A stretch of 64,000 nt of DNA from Erythroxylum novogranatense (lineage: Eukaryota; Streptophyta; Magnoliopsida; Malpighiales; Erythroxylaceae). Below the pieces are notes generated by a model that saw only the letters and a program-made list of their open reading frames with translations, ran no database searches and was not told the origin of the DNA. How positions within the stretch are numbered: the stretch's first letter is position 1; every line of letters starts with the position of its first letter. This document shows positions 51,159 through 63,364 of this stretch, in pieces. Position numbers and translations under genes: made by a program. The stretch lies in NCBI GenBank assembly GCA_029891385.1, contig CM057233.1:34144540-34208539 (forward strand). The letters run 5' to 3'.

Positions 51159-51743
51159 TCATGCTCCTCTAAACTCCAATACACAAGCCCGAAGCATATC
51201 CTCCACAGTCTTAATCGTCCTCTCACTCTGCCCATCTGTCTGAGGATGAAATGTTGTACTGAAATTCAGCCTAGTACCCATAGCAGACTGCAAACTCTGC
51301 CAAAACCTCGAAGTAAATCTGGGATCCCTGTCTGACACTATCGACACTGGGACCCCATGCAGTCTCACTATTTCAGCCACATACTTCTAGGCCAACTGAT
51401 CCATAGTATTATTCTCCCTCACTGGCAAGAAATGGGCCGATTTAGTCAACCGGTCCACTATGACCCAGATAGCATCATGCTGCATCGGCGTCCTAGGCAA
51501 TCCCATAATGAAATCCATGGTAATTCGTTCCCATTTCCACTCTGGAATAGGAAACGAATGAAGCTTCCCTACTGGAGCCTGGTGCTCAGCCTTAACCTGC
51601 TAGCACGTCAAACATCTAGATACATACTCAGCTACCTGCTTCTTCATGCCAGGCCACCAGAAATGTTGCTTAAGAGTGTTATACATCTTGGTAGTACCAG
51701 GATGCATAGCATATGCGGCCATATGAGCCTCCTCCAATATCTC
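51159..51743 (-). pseudogene. Integrase core and zinc finger, - strand element
   Basis: In the - strand frame the finger (MHPG.., then CLTC), the first catalytic Asp (MDFIMGLP), the second ([17 protein letters not shown]) and the Glu ([12 protein letters not shown]) can be read. Stops interrupt at 51600-51602 (TAG in the CLTCQQVK region, from CAG), 51387-51389 (TAG) and 51159-51161 (TGA for Trp). A TGA near 51743 separates the block from RNase H. All stops are single-base changes, so the decay is mostly by point mutation. Confidence 0.85.
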
Positions 51744-52523
51744 TCACCTCAAGTCATCCATATCAGGCACACAAAGCCTTTGTCTCAACCACAAAGTCTC
51801 ATCTCTCAAGTCAAACTCAGAACTCGAATCAACTTTTACTTTCTCAATCAGTCTCACAAGAACAGGATCCTTGTCTTGAACTCTCCTGATCCTGTCCAGT
51901 AGCATCGATCTCAGTTTCAAAGTAGCCAATAAGACTCCATCCTGCTCCAGATTCAATTGTACATTCAAGGCTCTCAACTGGATCAAATTAGGCAACCTCA
52001 TTATGCGCATCCGAGAAATTTGTACTCGTGTCGACCTCCGACTCAGAGCATCTGTCACTACATTAGCTTTCCCAGGGTGATATTCAATAGTGCAATCATA
52101 GTCCTTCAGTAACTCAAGCCATCTCCTCTGTCTCAAATTCAACTCTCTCTGGCTTAGTAAATACCTCAGACTCTTATGATCAGTAAAGATCTGGAATGTC
52201 TCATCATACAGATAATGTCTCCAAATCTTGAGGGCAAAAACCACTGCAGCTAACTCCAAATCATGCACTGGATAGTTTACCTCATGAGCTCTCAACTGTT
52301 TCGAAGCATATGCAATCACTCTCCCATGCTACATCAGAACACACCCCAATCCCTTATGCGATGCATCACTGTACACCTCAAATCCTCCAGTCCCAGATGG
52401 AATAGCCAACACCGGTGCAGTAGTCAATCGATGTTTCAGCTCCTCAAAGCTCTTCTGACACTCCTCAGTCCATCTGAATGGTACATTCTTCCTCAGAAGC
52501 TTTATCAGAGGGGCTGAGATCAA
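51744..52523 (-). pseudogene. RT thumb and RNase H, - strand element
   Basis: From 52523 the frame reads PLIKLLRKNVPFRW, then VYSDASHKGLGCVLM, where RNase H starts. A TAG at 52329-52331 replaces Gln, and from 52319 the domain continues ([54 protein letters not shown]). The RNase H Asp residues (SDAS, TDHKS) are kept. The stop and upstream frameshifts inactivate the polyprotein. Confidence 0.87.
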
Positions 52524-53406
52524 TGAAAACCCCTCGACAAACCTCCGGTATTAACCCGCTAATCCTAGGAAACTCTGAATCTTTGACACATTCCGTGGAG
52601 CTTCCCACTGCAGTACTGCCTGAATCTTACTAGGATCAACCTGTATACCCTCTCCAGTCACTATGTGCCCCAAAAAGATCACCTGATCCAGCCAAAATCA
52701 CACTTACTGAATTTGGCATACAGCTGTCTCTCTCTCATAGTCTGTAAGATAATCCTCAAGTGTTCAGCATGATCCTGTCTAGTCCTCGAGTACACCAAAA
52801 ATGTCATCAATGAATACAATTACAAACTGATCTAGGTAGGGCTGAAATACCTTATTCATCAGGGCCATGAAGGCTGCCGGGGCATTAGTCAACCCAAACG
52901 GCATCACTAGGAACTCGAAATGCCCATACCTGCTCCTGAATGTACTCTTAGGCACATCAGCCTCTGCTATCTTCAGCTGATAGTACCCTGATCTCAAATC
53001 CAGTTTAGTGAATACCTGAGCTCCCTGTAGCTGATCAAATAGATCATCGATCCTAGGCAGTGGATATTTATTCTTCACTGTCACCCGATTCAGCTGCCTG
53101 TAATCAATGCACAGCCTCAAAGTCCCATCCTTTTCTTCCTGAAATATCTGGAGCTCCCCATGGTGAAACACTAGGCCTGATAAAACCCTTCTCCAATAAC
53201 TCCTGCAGCTGAGCCTTAAACTCCCTCAGTTCCACAGGTGTCATCCTATAAGGAGGAATAGATATCGGAGCAGTACCTGGGACAAGGTCAATAGTAAACT
53301 CTGTCTCCCGATCTGGCGGCAAACCCAGTAACTCATCAGAAACACATCGGAAATTTCCTAACCACGGAATATCCTGAAGCCCTCTTTCAACTCTGGTGTC
53401 AACCAC
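52524..53406 (-). pseudogene. Reverse transcriptase palm and fingers, - strand element
   Basis: The - strand frame from 53406 gives the RT entry ([37 protein letters not shown]). After a frameshift near 53150, the frame at 53171-52779 carries [50 protein letters not shown] and the catalytic FIDDI (the YxDD motif with Phe first, common in gypsy RTs). A second frameshift follows right after FIDD, and residues up to 52524 are scattered over frames. It would copy the element's RNA; it is broken. Confidence 0.87.
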
Positions 53407-53919
53407 ATGAGCCGATATGCCTCATGACCTCCTGCATCAACCTCGTGGCACTCAAAAAGAGATCATCCGGTGACCTTTGCTGGCTAACTCCTTTGAACTT
53501 TGCTCTAGGTGACCAGAGACTCTAATACAACCTCCTTGGTGTAGCAGTCCATGATAGCCCAGTAGGCGATAAGCGATCCATCCCTAAAATCACATCAATC
53601 TCTCTCGAGGCAACACTATAAGGTGCGCCTCAACCTTGCTGATCAATCTGGATCGAGCATCCCCTGAACCTCTCCCGATGCGAAGAGTACTAACTAGAGG
53701 TGTACTCACCTCTAGCCCATCTGATAACATCTCCCTATCCCATGCAATCTACATGTCATATGAGGTGCGATAAAGAATGTGTGGATCCGGGATCCAAAGA
53801 ATGCAACGCCTATATTAGAAATAAGGAGCATACCAACTACAACATCGGGGAATCTGGGCCTCCACCCTCGTCATGGCATTGACTCGGCTGGGGCGTGGTG
53901 GCTGCCCGACCCTCAATCC

Positions 53920-54969
53920 TCAAAGGATCCTCGGCTCTACCTCGGCCCTCCGTGGGATCCACCCACTCTCTACTGCTGACAGTGGTGGAACTCCAGCTCG
54001 TTCACTACCGCAGATGAACTCCCAGTGTGGTGGGCAATCCCGAACCTGGTGCTCCGTCGAGCCGCATCTCAAGCAGACTCCAGTAAGCCACCAACACTCT
54101 CCACTGTGTCTCCTCTCACAATGCGGGCACACTGGAGGGGTCTTCCCTGAACCTCTGCCATTACTACTGCCCGTCTGTCCAAATCTCCCCCTCTGCCCAT
54201 AAACAGACTGTCTCGAACCTCCCGGAGACCTAAAAGTCCCGCTTACAGGCGCTTACTAAAGCTCTTGCCCGAGCCGCCTCGATCATCACTTGGCGCTTAC
54301 CCGGGACCCAATCTCACTGTCATTGCCTCGGCAAATGCTCCACTCTCACAAAGTGACTCTCAACTCAATAAAGGTACCCATGTTAGACCGAGCTAATAGG
54401 GTACGAATCTCGATATTAAGGCCGTTCTCGAACCTCCGACACTTATCAGCCTCAGTCGGGATCATGACAGTGGCATAGTCCATTAGCTCATTGAACCTCA
54501 TCTCATACTCTGTCACCGACATCCTACCTTGCTTCAGCTCTATAAACTCCTGCATCTTCATGTCAAGATAGTCCTTGGGCATGTAGTTGTCCCTGAAAGC
54601 CCTAAAAAAATCAGCCCATGACAGTAAACAAGGCCTGGTGGTACTGCCTGGCACAGTCTTCCACCATTTGTATGCTGGGCCCTGCAACAGAGACACCGCA
54701 TAATCGAACCTCTCATCAGGTTCGCAATCCATCTAGACGAAGACTCTCTCCGTCTTCTCCAGCCACCCTCGGCCTCGGCGGGATCATCGCCATAAAATCG
54801 TGACCCCACCTTGCATGAAGAAGTCATACCTCCTATCTCGTCTCACGGGAACTCGAGGAGGCAATTCCTCAGTACGAGGCATAGAAGACTCTCTACTTGC
54901 TCCCACTGATCCTTGGTCAGCTGGCTGCTCAACCTGATCACCTAATGCAGAAGACCTAGAACAAAACAA
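53920..54969 (-). pseudogene. Gag of the - strand chromovirus
   Basis: The - strand frames 54969-54784 and 54732-54346 are the two halves of gag. The capsid part contains GPAYKWWKTV, WADFFRAFRDNY and FIELKQGRMSVTEYEMRFNE, a typical chromovirus gag (retrotransposon gag domain). Downstream at 54132-53920 a CCHC knuckle is seen (CLRCGSTEHQVRDC), preceded by CPHCERRHSGEC. At least two frameshifts separate the pieces. The protease region between 53920 and 53406 cannot be read in one frame. Gag would form the particle around the element's RNA. The + strand frames at 53700-54478 are antisense shadows. Confidence 0.83.
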
Positions 54970-55041
54970 GAATTATGATCAGTTTCTGCAGTTCTGTCAC
55001 ATTCAAACCTACATATTTGACTATTCCCAAAAGATGCCAAA

Positions 55042-55057
55042 CCATGCTCTGATACCA
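55042..55057 (-). other. Primer-binding site of the - strand chromovirus
   Basis: On the - strand it reads tggtatcagagcatgg, five bases after the 5' LTR end at 55063. Met-tRNA type. Confidence 0.88.
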
Positions 55058-55062
55058 CCTAA

Positions 55063-58000
55063 TGTAGCGCCCCCTTACTATAGAGTACCCACCGGAACGC
55101 CCGTAGGTTATTCCGGTACATATCCTACGATAAGAGACCACTACTGACAACTACCACTAAACACCTTATGGCATCACAATCATAAAGTAGTACGAAGAAA
55201 TTGACAACTTTTTTAAAACCAAACTGGATTTTATTTCATTCACTCAAAATTCAGAAATTTACAAACTGTCAGTATTTTCAGTCTGCACATGTTCCAAAAC
55301 ACCGTACACTACGTACCATACAGTAATGTACAAATAACAGATCTAACTATAAGTCTCCAAAAGAAAGCCCAGCTGACCGACCTTTGAGTCATCGCCTCTC
55401 TCGCCAATCCACAGTACACGGCTCTACAGTCCTGAGGGAGCTATCTGTCTACACTTAAGCCTGAAAAATAGATTGCAATTTTGGATGAGTTTGCGAACTC
55501 AATGAGAAATCATCATCGATGGTTCTCCCAATTCATGCATCACATAAGCATGATACAGTATGCATCCAGTAATCATACAATTACAATGCTAAGACAATCA
55601 CAGTAATAGGCATACAACACAGTCACGGTAAACAGAACACAGTTACAGTCATATTACAGTATACATACAGCCAGGTACCATGTCAAATATTCAGTCCAGT
55701 ATGCAATGCACATGTGACTCTTTTCCAGTTTATTACAGTATTGTGATCGAGTGCTTTAGCAGTGTTCAGTAGTCAGTAGATGCGTCTAGGGAGAATTATC
55801 TCCCTTCGAGCTCGAAGCTCGCAGTATCAGTATCAGTGGCGACTCGGTTCACAATTTTCCTTTTAGCAGTTTATGCATCTGTGCATGAATGCACATGCCC
55901 ATTTGAACAGTCACGTAATAGTATATAATTCACAAGGATCAGTAATTTACAGTCAATATTTCCCAAGTAATCACTGTTTAAGCAATACATAATCCAAGTA
56001 GTCCCCGTAGGGCACTCAAGTCACAGTAAACACATAGATTGAGGTAACCACCTAGGTTACTTACCTATTACTTCCGAGCTAATGCCGGGAAGTTTCCACC
56101 CCGTCGGTCGAACGACGCTCCACTTGGGCCTCTATAAGAATCAGAGAAGGTACGAGTCACTAAATATTTAATTCAAACTAGTATTGATGCACATGTAGGT
56201 GAAATATGCATGTTCATGAATTCCTAGCCCTAATCCCATTTTTTTCCATCATAAAAATTTGTCTAAAAAAATTAGAAACCTATTGGCACTGACGGTGCGC
56301 AATTTGGACCTCTATAGGTCCCCAATTAAACAAAACAGTGATTAAACAGACCTTTACCCGAACCCAGGTCAATTTTCCGTCCAAAAATCCCGAATCTCTC
56401 AAAAAATGAAATTCAATATTCTATGAATCCAATGCCTCAAGAATCAGGTCAATCGGACGTCGGACGGAAAAGTTATTCACGAAAGAAACCAAAATTCAAC
56501 AATTAAGATATAGATATATATAGCCCTTATATCCTTCTCTTTTTCCTGTTTTCCAACCAAAATTCAATCTATCATATCACTTTCTACACATTTCATAAAA
56601 ATGCAAACTATACCTTGTTGGAAAGATAATGAAACCCTCTAGAAGTTTCATGAAACCCCCCAACAAGCAATTTTACCCATAAGGGTGTCAAAAATTCAGT
56701 CAAAGCCACTGCCTACTCAAAACCTATCAAAACAGTGCAGTACATTGCAAATTCATTAACTTTCTAATTCTTCAGTCAACAATTACACAATAAATAAGGC
56801 AGTAAGATCACAATGTTATCTACAACTTTCATGAACAACCCAAAATCAGATTCACTTGCTAACATGTCAAACAATTCACCAAAGCATCAGTCCTCAGAAT
56901 TTTCCCAATCTGAATAGTACATTCCACAACAGTATATCTCTTAGCACAAATGTCACCAAATTCACTATCTTATATCCCTGAAAAGATAAGATCTCAAACT
57001 TCAATTTTCATGAAGAACTCAAATTCCAATTCAACTTCTAACAATTTCAAATCTGTTATGCAAGTTTCTGTCATGATCAGCAGTTAACATCCTAATGCAG
57101 GTTCAGATTTTGAAAATCCATAAATCCCACATCTGATCTCCACAACTTATATGCCATATACCATTTTCAAGATAAATGTGTCCTCTAAAACTCTTCAGTA
57201 GATCCCTAACACCAATTCAATTCACACAAATTACTAAAATTCCTCCAAATCAGAATGTACACCAAATCTACCATTTCAACTAGGTTTCATTCAATGCATT
57301 AAAACAGCCAACAGTCATTGGTCCATAACTCCTAATATACATATCAAAAAATTGCAAAATCAGTGGAATTGGAAAGTTAACTGAATAGGCTTCAACTTTC
57401 ATTTAGTCCATTTTTCCTAATTCCTTCTCAATTAATTTAGAAAAATTAGCAAAACGCATAGGTTATGATTTCGGGTACTGTTCATTCCAGTCAATAGCAG
57501 TAACATTCCATGCAAAAATTCACCATCTTAAAGCTAATATTGGACAACAACTATTTCACACAAAAATGTAGCTAACATCCAAAAGTTTACGTGGTCACAA
57601 ACCTTACCGCATTTGCATTCCTACACAATGAGTTATGCTCACAACAGTACAATTGGTTAAAACCCTAAATTTCCAGCTTTGGTTCAACCTTAGTTTCTAT
57701 CATTTCCTATGCCATTAACACATCATTAAGCATCTAAATGAACACAAATCAGTTCTTATAACATTCATACATTCACTAGAACTAATACTTAAAAATTTGC
57801 AACAAGTAAATTTCTCAATTCATATGCACAATTCATCATCAAAATGCCATTTCACTCAAGCTACAACCACTTCTATGATACTACTTTCAATTCATAACTA
57901 ACCCTAACCTTATACCCATCATTTCAAACAATAATATACACCAATTTAATGCATCCATAAGCATAATAAATGCACCAAACCTCCCATTCAATGTTTCTAC

Positions 58001-58848
58001 CTACCATGTTTCATAAATTCATACTTAAAACATCATTTAAAACTTAATGAAAGAACTTACCTAATTAGCTTCCAACCTTGAATTCTTTTCAATTCTTTCC
58101 TAACAATTGCTAACCCCTTCTTCTAACCTCATGCAAGAGAGTGGTCTTCATGGTAGGCAAGCAAGTAAGTTAAGTGTATGAAGAAAGTTAAGAAAGGTTT
58201 GATAAGAGAAGAGAGAAGAAGAAAATCGATGAAGGAGGAGAATGACTTGAAGCTAGTTTCGGATGAATGCATAAACCTCTCCACTTTTTCTCTTTTTATT
58301 CAATTTTCAATGCAAAACCGATAGGAACAACTTGGAGCATTAAATGATGGCATTTGGTGGCAAAATGTGATTTGTTCAAAAGTTTAAAGAAAAGTCAAAG
58401 TATTAATTCTTTAATCCAGATCAAAACCTAACCCAATCAACTCAATTGACCCCAATTTCAATCCCAAAATAATATACCCAATAAGACAGTGCCATTGGGT
58501 AGCAATTTTTGCTACCGAAAATCGACCGGTTCGCCAATTGACGATTTTTTCGATCCGGGAAATTTCTCCGGAAAAATCCAGAAAAATTCCTAGAAATCCC
58601 TTAAAATAGAAAACAATTTATGGCGCACTCCGAATAATTTTCCAAACTCAAAAATCACGCTAATCCCAATAAAATTGTCTTAGGCACGAAAACCGGGAAT
58701 GTCATGTATGCATGTACAGTAAATTCTTGTGCACAATTGTGACTATGTAGCAATCCTATTATGCATGAGCAATCCCATGAAATCCCAATCTAGCACATCC
58801 TATGCCAATTTACTATTCTACCTTTCCAATTGAGGGTGGGATGTTATA
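55063..58848 (-). repeat. 5' LTR of the - strand chromovirus (3786 bp)
   Basis: It runs from the primer-site side (TGTAGCGCCCCC on the + strand at 55063) to 58848, where the sense start reads TATAACATCCCACCC, i.e. the TG has become TA. It is rich in CAGT between 55555 and 55960. Confidence 0.92.
55555..55990. repeat. CAGT-dense region of the right LTR
   Basis: About twenty CAGT tetramers in about 430 bp, some in short runs (gcagtatcagtatcagtgg at about 55821). At the matching left-LTR positions (47155-47590) most are other tetramers, for example gcgatgtcgatgtcgatgg. Confidence 0.85.
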
Positions 58849-59744
58849 GTTGCAATACCTTGCTGATGTCTGTATGACGCCAACGTAAAAAAACTCAAAA
58901 TTTCAGAATTCCTGTAAAGATATCTCAGGCCATTTTGGGTCGGTTCCCAGGTTTGAAGAATTTATAAAGTGACTTTTTTAAATTTTTTAGATTTATTACA
59001 TTGATAATAAATAAAGTTTAACTCCATGAAAGAAAATAAGACATTCTAAAGTCATTTTTGAGTGAATTTTCACGTTACAGACTTGACATGATTGAGATGC
59101 TTAAGGTTTTTGTATCTTGGGTGGTCAATTCAATATTTAGAATAGCATAATAGTCACTCGGATTGATATTTTTTGTCATAAAATTCTTAAAGAAAATTTG
59201 CTGATAATGCTTTCATCACTAGTATGTGATAATTAGAGTGTGCATCAATTTTTGTATTTATTGATGGAATATTGTCACATACTGTTTGTCTATAAAGAAT
59301 GTAAAGCTAACATAAAGATGTATCCCTTGTGCTTATGGACCTTGTAGGCACTAATGAGATTGTAGACACTACAGTGACCTTTCAGTATTTGAATTATTCT
59401 ACTTGCATGTTGGGGGTGTCTCTAGTCTCATGTTTGGTTATTCTGCCTACAACTGTTGGCTTTATATAAGATTTGAGATGAGCATAAAGGCATTAGATGG
59501 AGGAATGTCATTTCTTAAATGATCTATTCGCTCACAGATGGTAGTATCATGAGAGTTGATGGTGTGTACTTTAATTGCTTTAGGTGGAGGTCTAGTAGCA
59601 TATATTGTGCATTCAGGCCATAGGTATTTCATAATATGTGTGATCAGATTCTCAGTACAGATATTATTTAATAACTTTTAATAACACTTTATCCTACATT
59701 TGTGTTGATCTTTACATTGTCATTTTGTAGTTGCCTTTTCAGTC
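58849..59744. other. No gene recognised; possible leader of the next copia element
   Basis: AT-rich, no long frames and no clear LTR similarity to 63370-64000. It may be the leader or 5' part of Copia-3, or older intergenic DNA. Confidence 0.35.
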
Positions 59745-60620
59745 AATGAACATAATGTCACTATTGAAACCCTGAGTTGCTTCAAGCTGAAGAAGTGGAT
59801 AAAGGATGTATTGAGTGCAATGACGATAATAGATATTGATATGGCTATACATAGGCCACCTCCACCTACATCTTGTAGCTAGGAGTTTGTTAAAGCAGCT
59901 TATGCAACCTAGGATTGGTCGAACAGATTATGTTGCATGACCATTAAAAGATCCATTCCTAACCATCTACTCAGTGGACTTCTAGAGACAACCATAACAC
60001 GGGAGTTTCTTAATAACGTCTCCCAGAGATACTCAGTCTTGTTAAATGCTGAGATAATTCTCTTGATGAAAGAATTATTTTCTATAGAATACAATGGAGA
60101 AGGGGGAGTAAAAGAGCACATATCAAGATTGATTTGTCTCCACAGTAAACTAAAGGAGTTGAATATTTCTCTTCTGATGTCTTCATAGTTCACCAGATTA
60201 TGAGCACACTCCCTCTAGAGTTTAATAATCTGGTGACGACACATTATTCACATGATGAGAAATGGGACTTCGATGTTTTGATTGCCGATTGTGTTGCTGA
60301 AGAGGAGAAGTTAAAGAATATTGTTCATAAAGTTCTCTTAGCAACTAAAGGAAAAGAAATGGTTAAGCCCTAAAGATATAAGGGTAGGAAGTTTAAATCT
60401 TCTCTACAAGCTGATGTTGGTCAATCTAGTGTTGGTAAAGGTTTTATGACATAAAGAATGAGGTGTTTCTTCTATGAAAAAAAAGGGACATAAAAGCGGG
60501 ATTACTATAGGTATAAGGCCTGGAAGGAAAGATATAAACCATTAGGAGTTCATATCCAGGAGAAAGCCACCTAAAGAAAAGGAGAAACTGATGGTTGGCA
60601 ACAATGATTAAGTAAATGAA
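59745..60620 (+). pseudogene. Copia-3 gag, heavily decayed
   Basis: Translation in shifting frames gives SCFKLKKWIKDVLSAM near 59785 and, at 60060-60185, LFSIEYNGEGGVKEHISRL followed by CLHSKLKELN, characteristic of one group of plant copia gag proteins. A remnant of the zinc knuckle (CFFYEKKGT.K near 60462-60490) has lost its Cys pair. Many stops and frameshifts are present. The start is only approximate and no ATG can be chosen. It is considerably older than Copia-1 by its decay. Confidence 0.75.
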
Positions 60621-61740
60621 ATATCTATACGGAATGTATGTTTGAACTTTGATACATGGTTCATTTTTCTTTTTTTTCACATAAAACGTTTTATATATGA
60701 TATATGTATCAGTATTAGATAAAGAAGGTTATTGTTTTGTATTTGATACTTTGGTTGTATAGTTATCTTTCAATACAAAACATATTAGTACACCTTTCTT
60801 ATCATATGGTTGATATAGAATGTGTTTTGCCCCAAATAAGACATATGCTTCTTCATATCTTGTCGAACAGGTCATGAAAAATAGAGCCTTGATAAAATCA
60901 AAGTCATATATATTGTGGCATAAACGCTTAGGCTACATTTCCAAATATAGAGTTGAGAGATTGATAAAGGAAAACATTCTTTCATCTCTGGTTTTAATGA
61001 TCTGGAAACATATGTTGATTGTCATAGGGATAAGTTAACTAAAATAAGGAGAAAAGGGGTCAACTCATGCTTCTGGCTTATTGGACCTCGTCCACACAGA
61101 CATATGCAACCTTATACAATTACTTATGCTTTTCTAGATATTTTATGACATTTAAGGGTGATTAATCCCATTATGAATTTGTGCTCTTGTTTAAAGAAAA
61201 GTCTGAAGTTCTTGATAAATTCAAGATGTTTAAGGCTGAAGTTAAAAACTATTTGGAAAAAGCTATCAAGATTGCCAGAGCTGACCTTGGAGAAGAATAT
61301 TATGGAAAACATGGTGTTTCAGGACAAGAAAAGGGTTCACTTTTGAGGCATAAGGAATCGGGTGGAATAGTGACTTAATGTACTATGCCGAGTAGTCTTA
61401 AGCAAACTAGTGTGACAGAAAGGCATAATTGCACCTTAAAGGACATGTTGACTTTAATGTAAAGCAGGACTAACGTACCTGATTATCTGGAAAAGATGGA
61501 AGCTTAACCATTCACACATTGGTATATAGGGCTACCCTGCCAAAGTATGATTGTATAATCCTTATGAAAATAAATTACAAGCTCGTTCTGTTCATTACTG
61601 TCTATTTGGATATCCCAACCACGCTAAAGACTATATGTTTTTTTGTAGAGAATGTGGAGCTAGAATTGTGAAATAAAAAAGGGCTAAGTTCTTGAATATG
61701 ATGTCTATGATGAGGTTGGTCCTCGTTGCCCTTCAGATTA
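60621..61740 (+). pseudogene. Copia-3 protease/integrase region, heavily decayed
   Basis: The segment at 60820-61035 gives the pre-integrase region (KSKSYILWHKRLGYISKYRV), where the second finger His is replaced by Tyr in LGYIS. The core survives as FKEKSEVLDKFKMFKAEVKN, ARADLGEEYYG and TSVTERHNCTLKDML (Glu of the DDE triad) in three frames between 61180 and 61460. The first catalytic Asp region near 61090 reads in another frame. Stops and frameshifts occur throughout. Confidence 0.72.
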
Positions 61741-62019
61741 GAGCATGGTGAATACTACATTTGTTTCATATCCATCATTCATACAATAAAGTCCAGTGGA
61801 TCAAGGTTTTAGTACCATATCTATACAGGAACAAGAATTCACACCTGTACAAACAGAGTCTTCTAAGGTATAAGAACCAAGGCAATTGCGAAAACCCACT
61901 AGAATAAGACAACCTATTATCTCATCTAATTGCATAGTCTATTTGGGTGAATAAGACTATAATATTGGACATGTTGTGGATCTAGTTATTTTTACAGAAG
62001 TTATTTTTTCACTCATACA

Positions 62020-62780
62020 AGTTTGTGGTGGGATGCAATGAAAGACAAGATGCAATCCATGAAGCATAATAAGGTATGAGAGCTAGTTAATTTACCTCAT
62101 AATTGAAAACCTGTTAGTTGTAAATGACTATTTAAGACTAAGAATGACACTCAGGGTAAAATTGAGTGGTTTAAGGCTCGGTTGGTTGCTAGAGGGTTCA
62201 TTCAGAGAGAAGGGGTTAACTTTACTATTACCTTTTCTCCTGTATCCTTGAAGGTTGCATTTAGAGTGATCATGCCAATAATAGGTCATTATGATATGGA
62301 GGTACATTAGATGGATGTCAAAATCACTCTCCTGAATGGTGACCTTTACGAAGAGGTTTATATGGAGCGACCTGAAGGAATTCAAAAACAAGTAGAGACT
62401 GACAAAGTTTAAAATTTGAGAAAATCAATATATAGTTTGAAACAGGCTTTTAGATGGTGATACCTAAAGTTTGATGAGGTTTTAAGCTCTTTTGACTTCA
62501 TGGAAAATAAACTTGGAAGATGCTTGTATTATAAGGTCAAGGGAACCAAAGTTATCTTCCTATTGTTATATGTGAATGATATATTGCTCGCATCAAATGA
62601 CTTGACCATGTTGCATGAGAATAAGCAACTTTTGGCAAAGCATTTTGACCAGAAAGACCTTGAAGAGGCATCTTTTTTCCTAAGTATTCAAATTTAACGA
62701 GATAAATCTCAACACTCTTTAGGCCTCTCACAAAATGCACACATTGAGTTTATTTTACAAAAGGTTTAATATGGTTGTTT
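62020..62780 (+). pseudogene. Copia-3 reverse transcriptase, decayed
   Basis: Readable pieces in order: WWDAMKDKMQSMK at 62022, KARLVARGFIQREGVNFT, MDVKITLLNGDLYEEVYMER, KSIYSLKQAFRW and, from 62500, LLLYVNDILLASNDL. The catalytic motif is YVND instead of YVDD, so one essential Asp is replaced by Asn. Stops fall at Trp positions (near 62078 and 62127) and at a Gln position (near 62309). Not functional. Confidence 0.8.
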
Positions 62781-62820
62781 ATAAACCTGTTGTGACACCA
62801 ATCTCTCATGTTGAGAGATT

Positions 62821-63364
62821 ATGAGATACTTAAAGGGAATCAAGGATTATATGTTGACATACAGAAGAGTCAACTATTTAAACCTCGTATGGTATGTAGA
62901 TTCAGATTTGTGTCCAGATGATAAAAAGTACATTTTAGATTATATCTTCATGTTAGTAGATGGTGCAGTATCATGGAAAAGTGTCAAGCAAACATTGATG
63001 ACTTCCTTGACTAAGCATGTAGAGTTTGTAGCATGCTATAAGGGCTACATAGGTGGTTCGGCTTAGGAACTTGATTTCTGAGTTGTTTATGGATGATTCG
63101 GTGGCTAGACCCATTTAGTTGTATTTTGATAATCTTGCTACTGTGTTGTTTAGGAACAACAATAAAAATATTACAGAATCTAAACATTTGGGGTTCAAAT
63201 ACTTAACCATAAATGAATTGATACAAAAAGGTGACATTGAGGTGGAGCATTTGAGGACTAAGAATATGCTTGTTGATCCTTTAACTAAAGGACTTCACCC
63301 ACTTATGTTTGAAAGACATGTATATAGTATGGATATATTGAAGTCCTTAAACACTATTAGTTAG
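62821..63364 (+). pseudogene. Copia-3 RNase H
   Basis: Two frames carry the domain: 62821-63065 (MRYLKGIKDYML, YVDSDLCPDDKK, DGAVSWKSVKQTLM) and 63119-63363 (YFDNLATVLFRNNN, SKHLGFKYLTINELI, MLVDPLTKGLHPLMFERHV). The order and motifs match copia RNase H, where active copies have DSDW, the SWKSKKQ-type motif and DN..A. The frame ends at a natural-looking TAG at 63362-63364, where copia pol usually stops before the polypurine tract. Confidence 0.8.

Larger units (their letters stand above)
46677..58848 (-). mobile_element. Tekay-like chromovirus, nearly full length, 12.2 kb
   Basis: Direct LTRs 46677-50432 and 55063-58848 flank gag, RT, RNase H, integrase and chromodomain in - orientation. The primer site is at 55042-55057 and the purine tract at 50433-50446. 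The bases outside the LTRs (ttctt left, gttgc right) do not form a clear target duplication. The coding region contains several stops and frameshifts. It is a different family from the elements at 1-7774 and from the three solo LTRs, but it shares LTR sub-blocks with the solo LTRs. Confidence 0.93.

Noticed and set aside
53700..54478. Series of + strand frames (Pro/Ser/His-rich)
   Set aside because: They are antisense to the gag zinc-knuckle region of the - strand chromovirus and have no support of their own.
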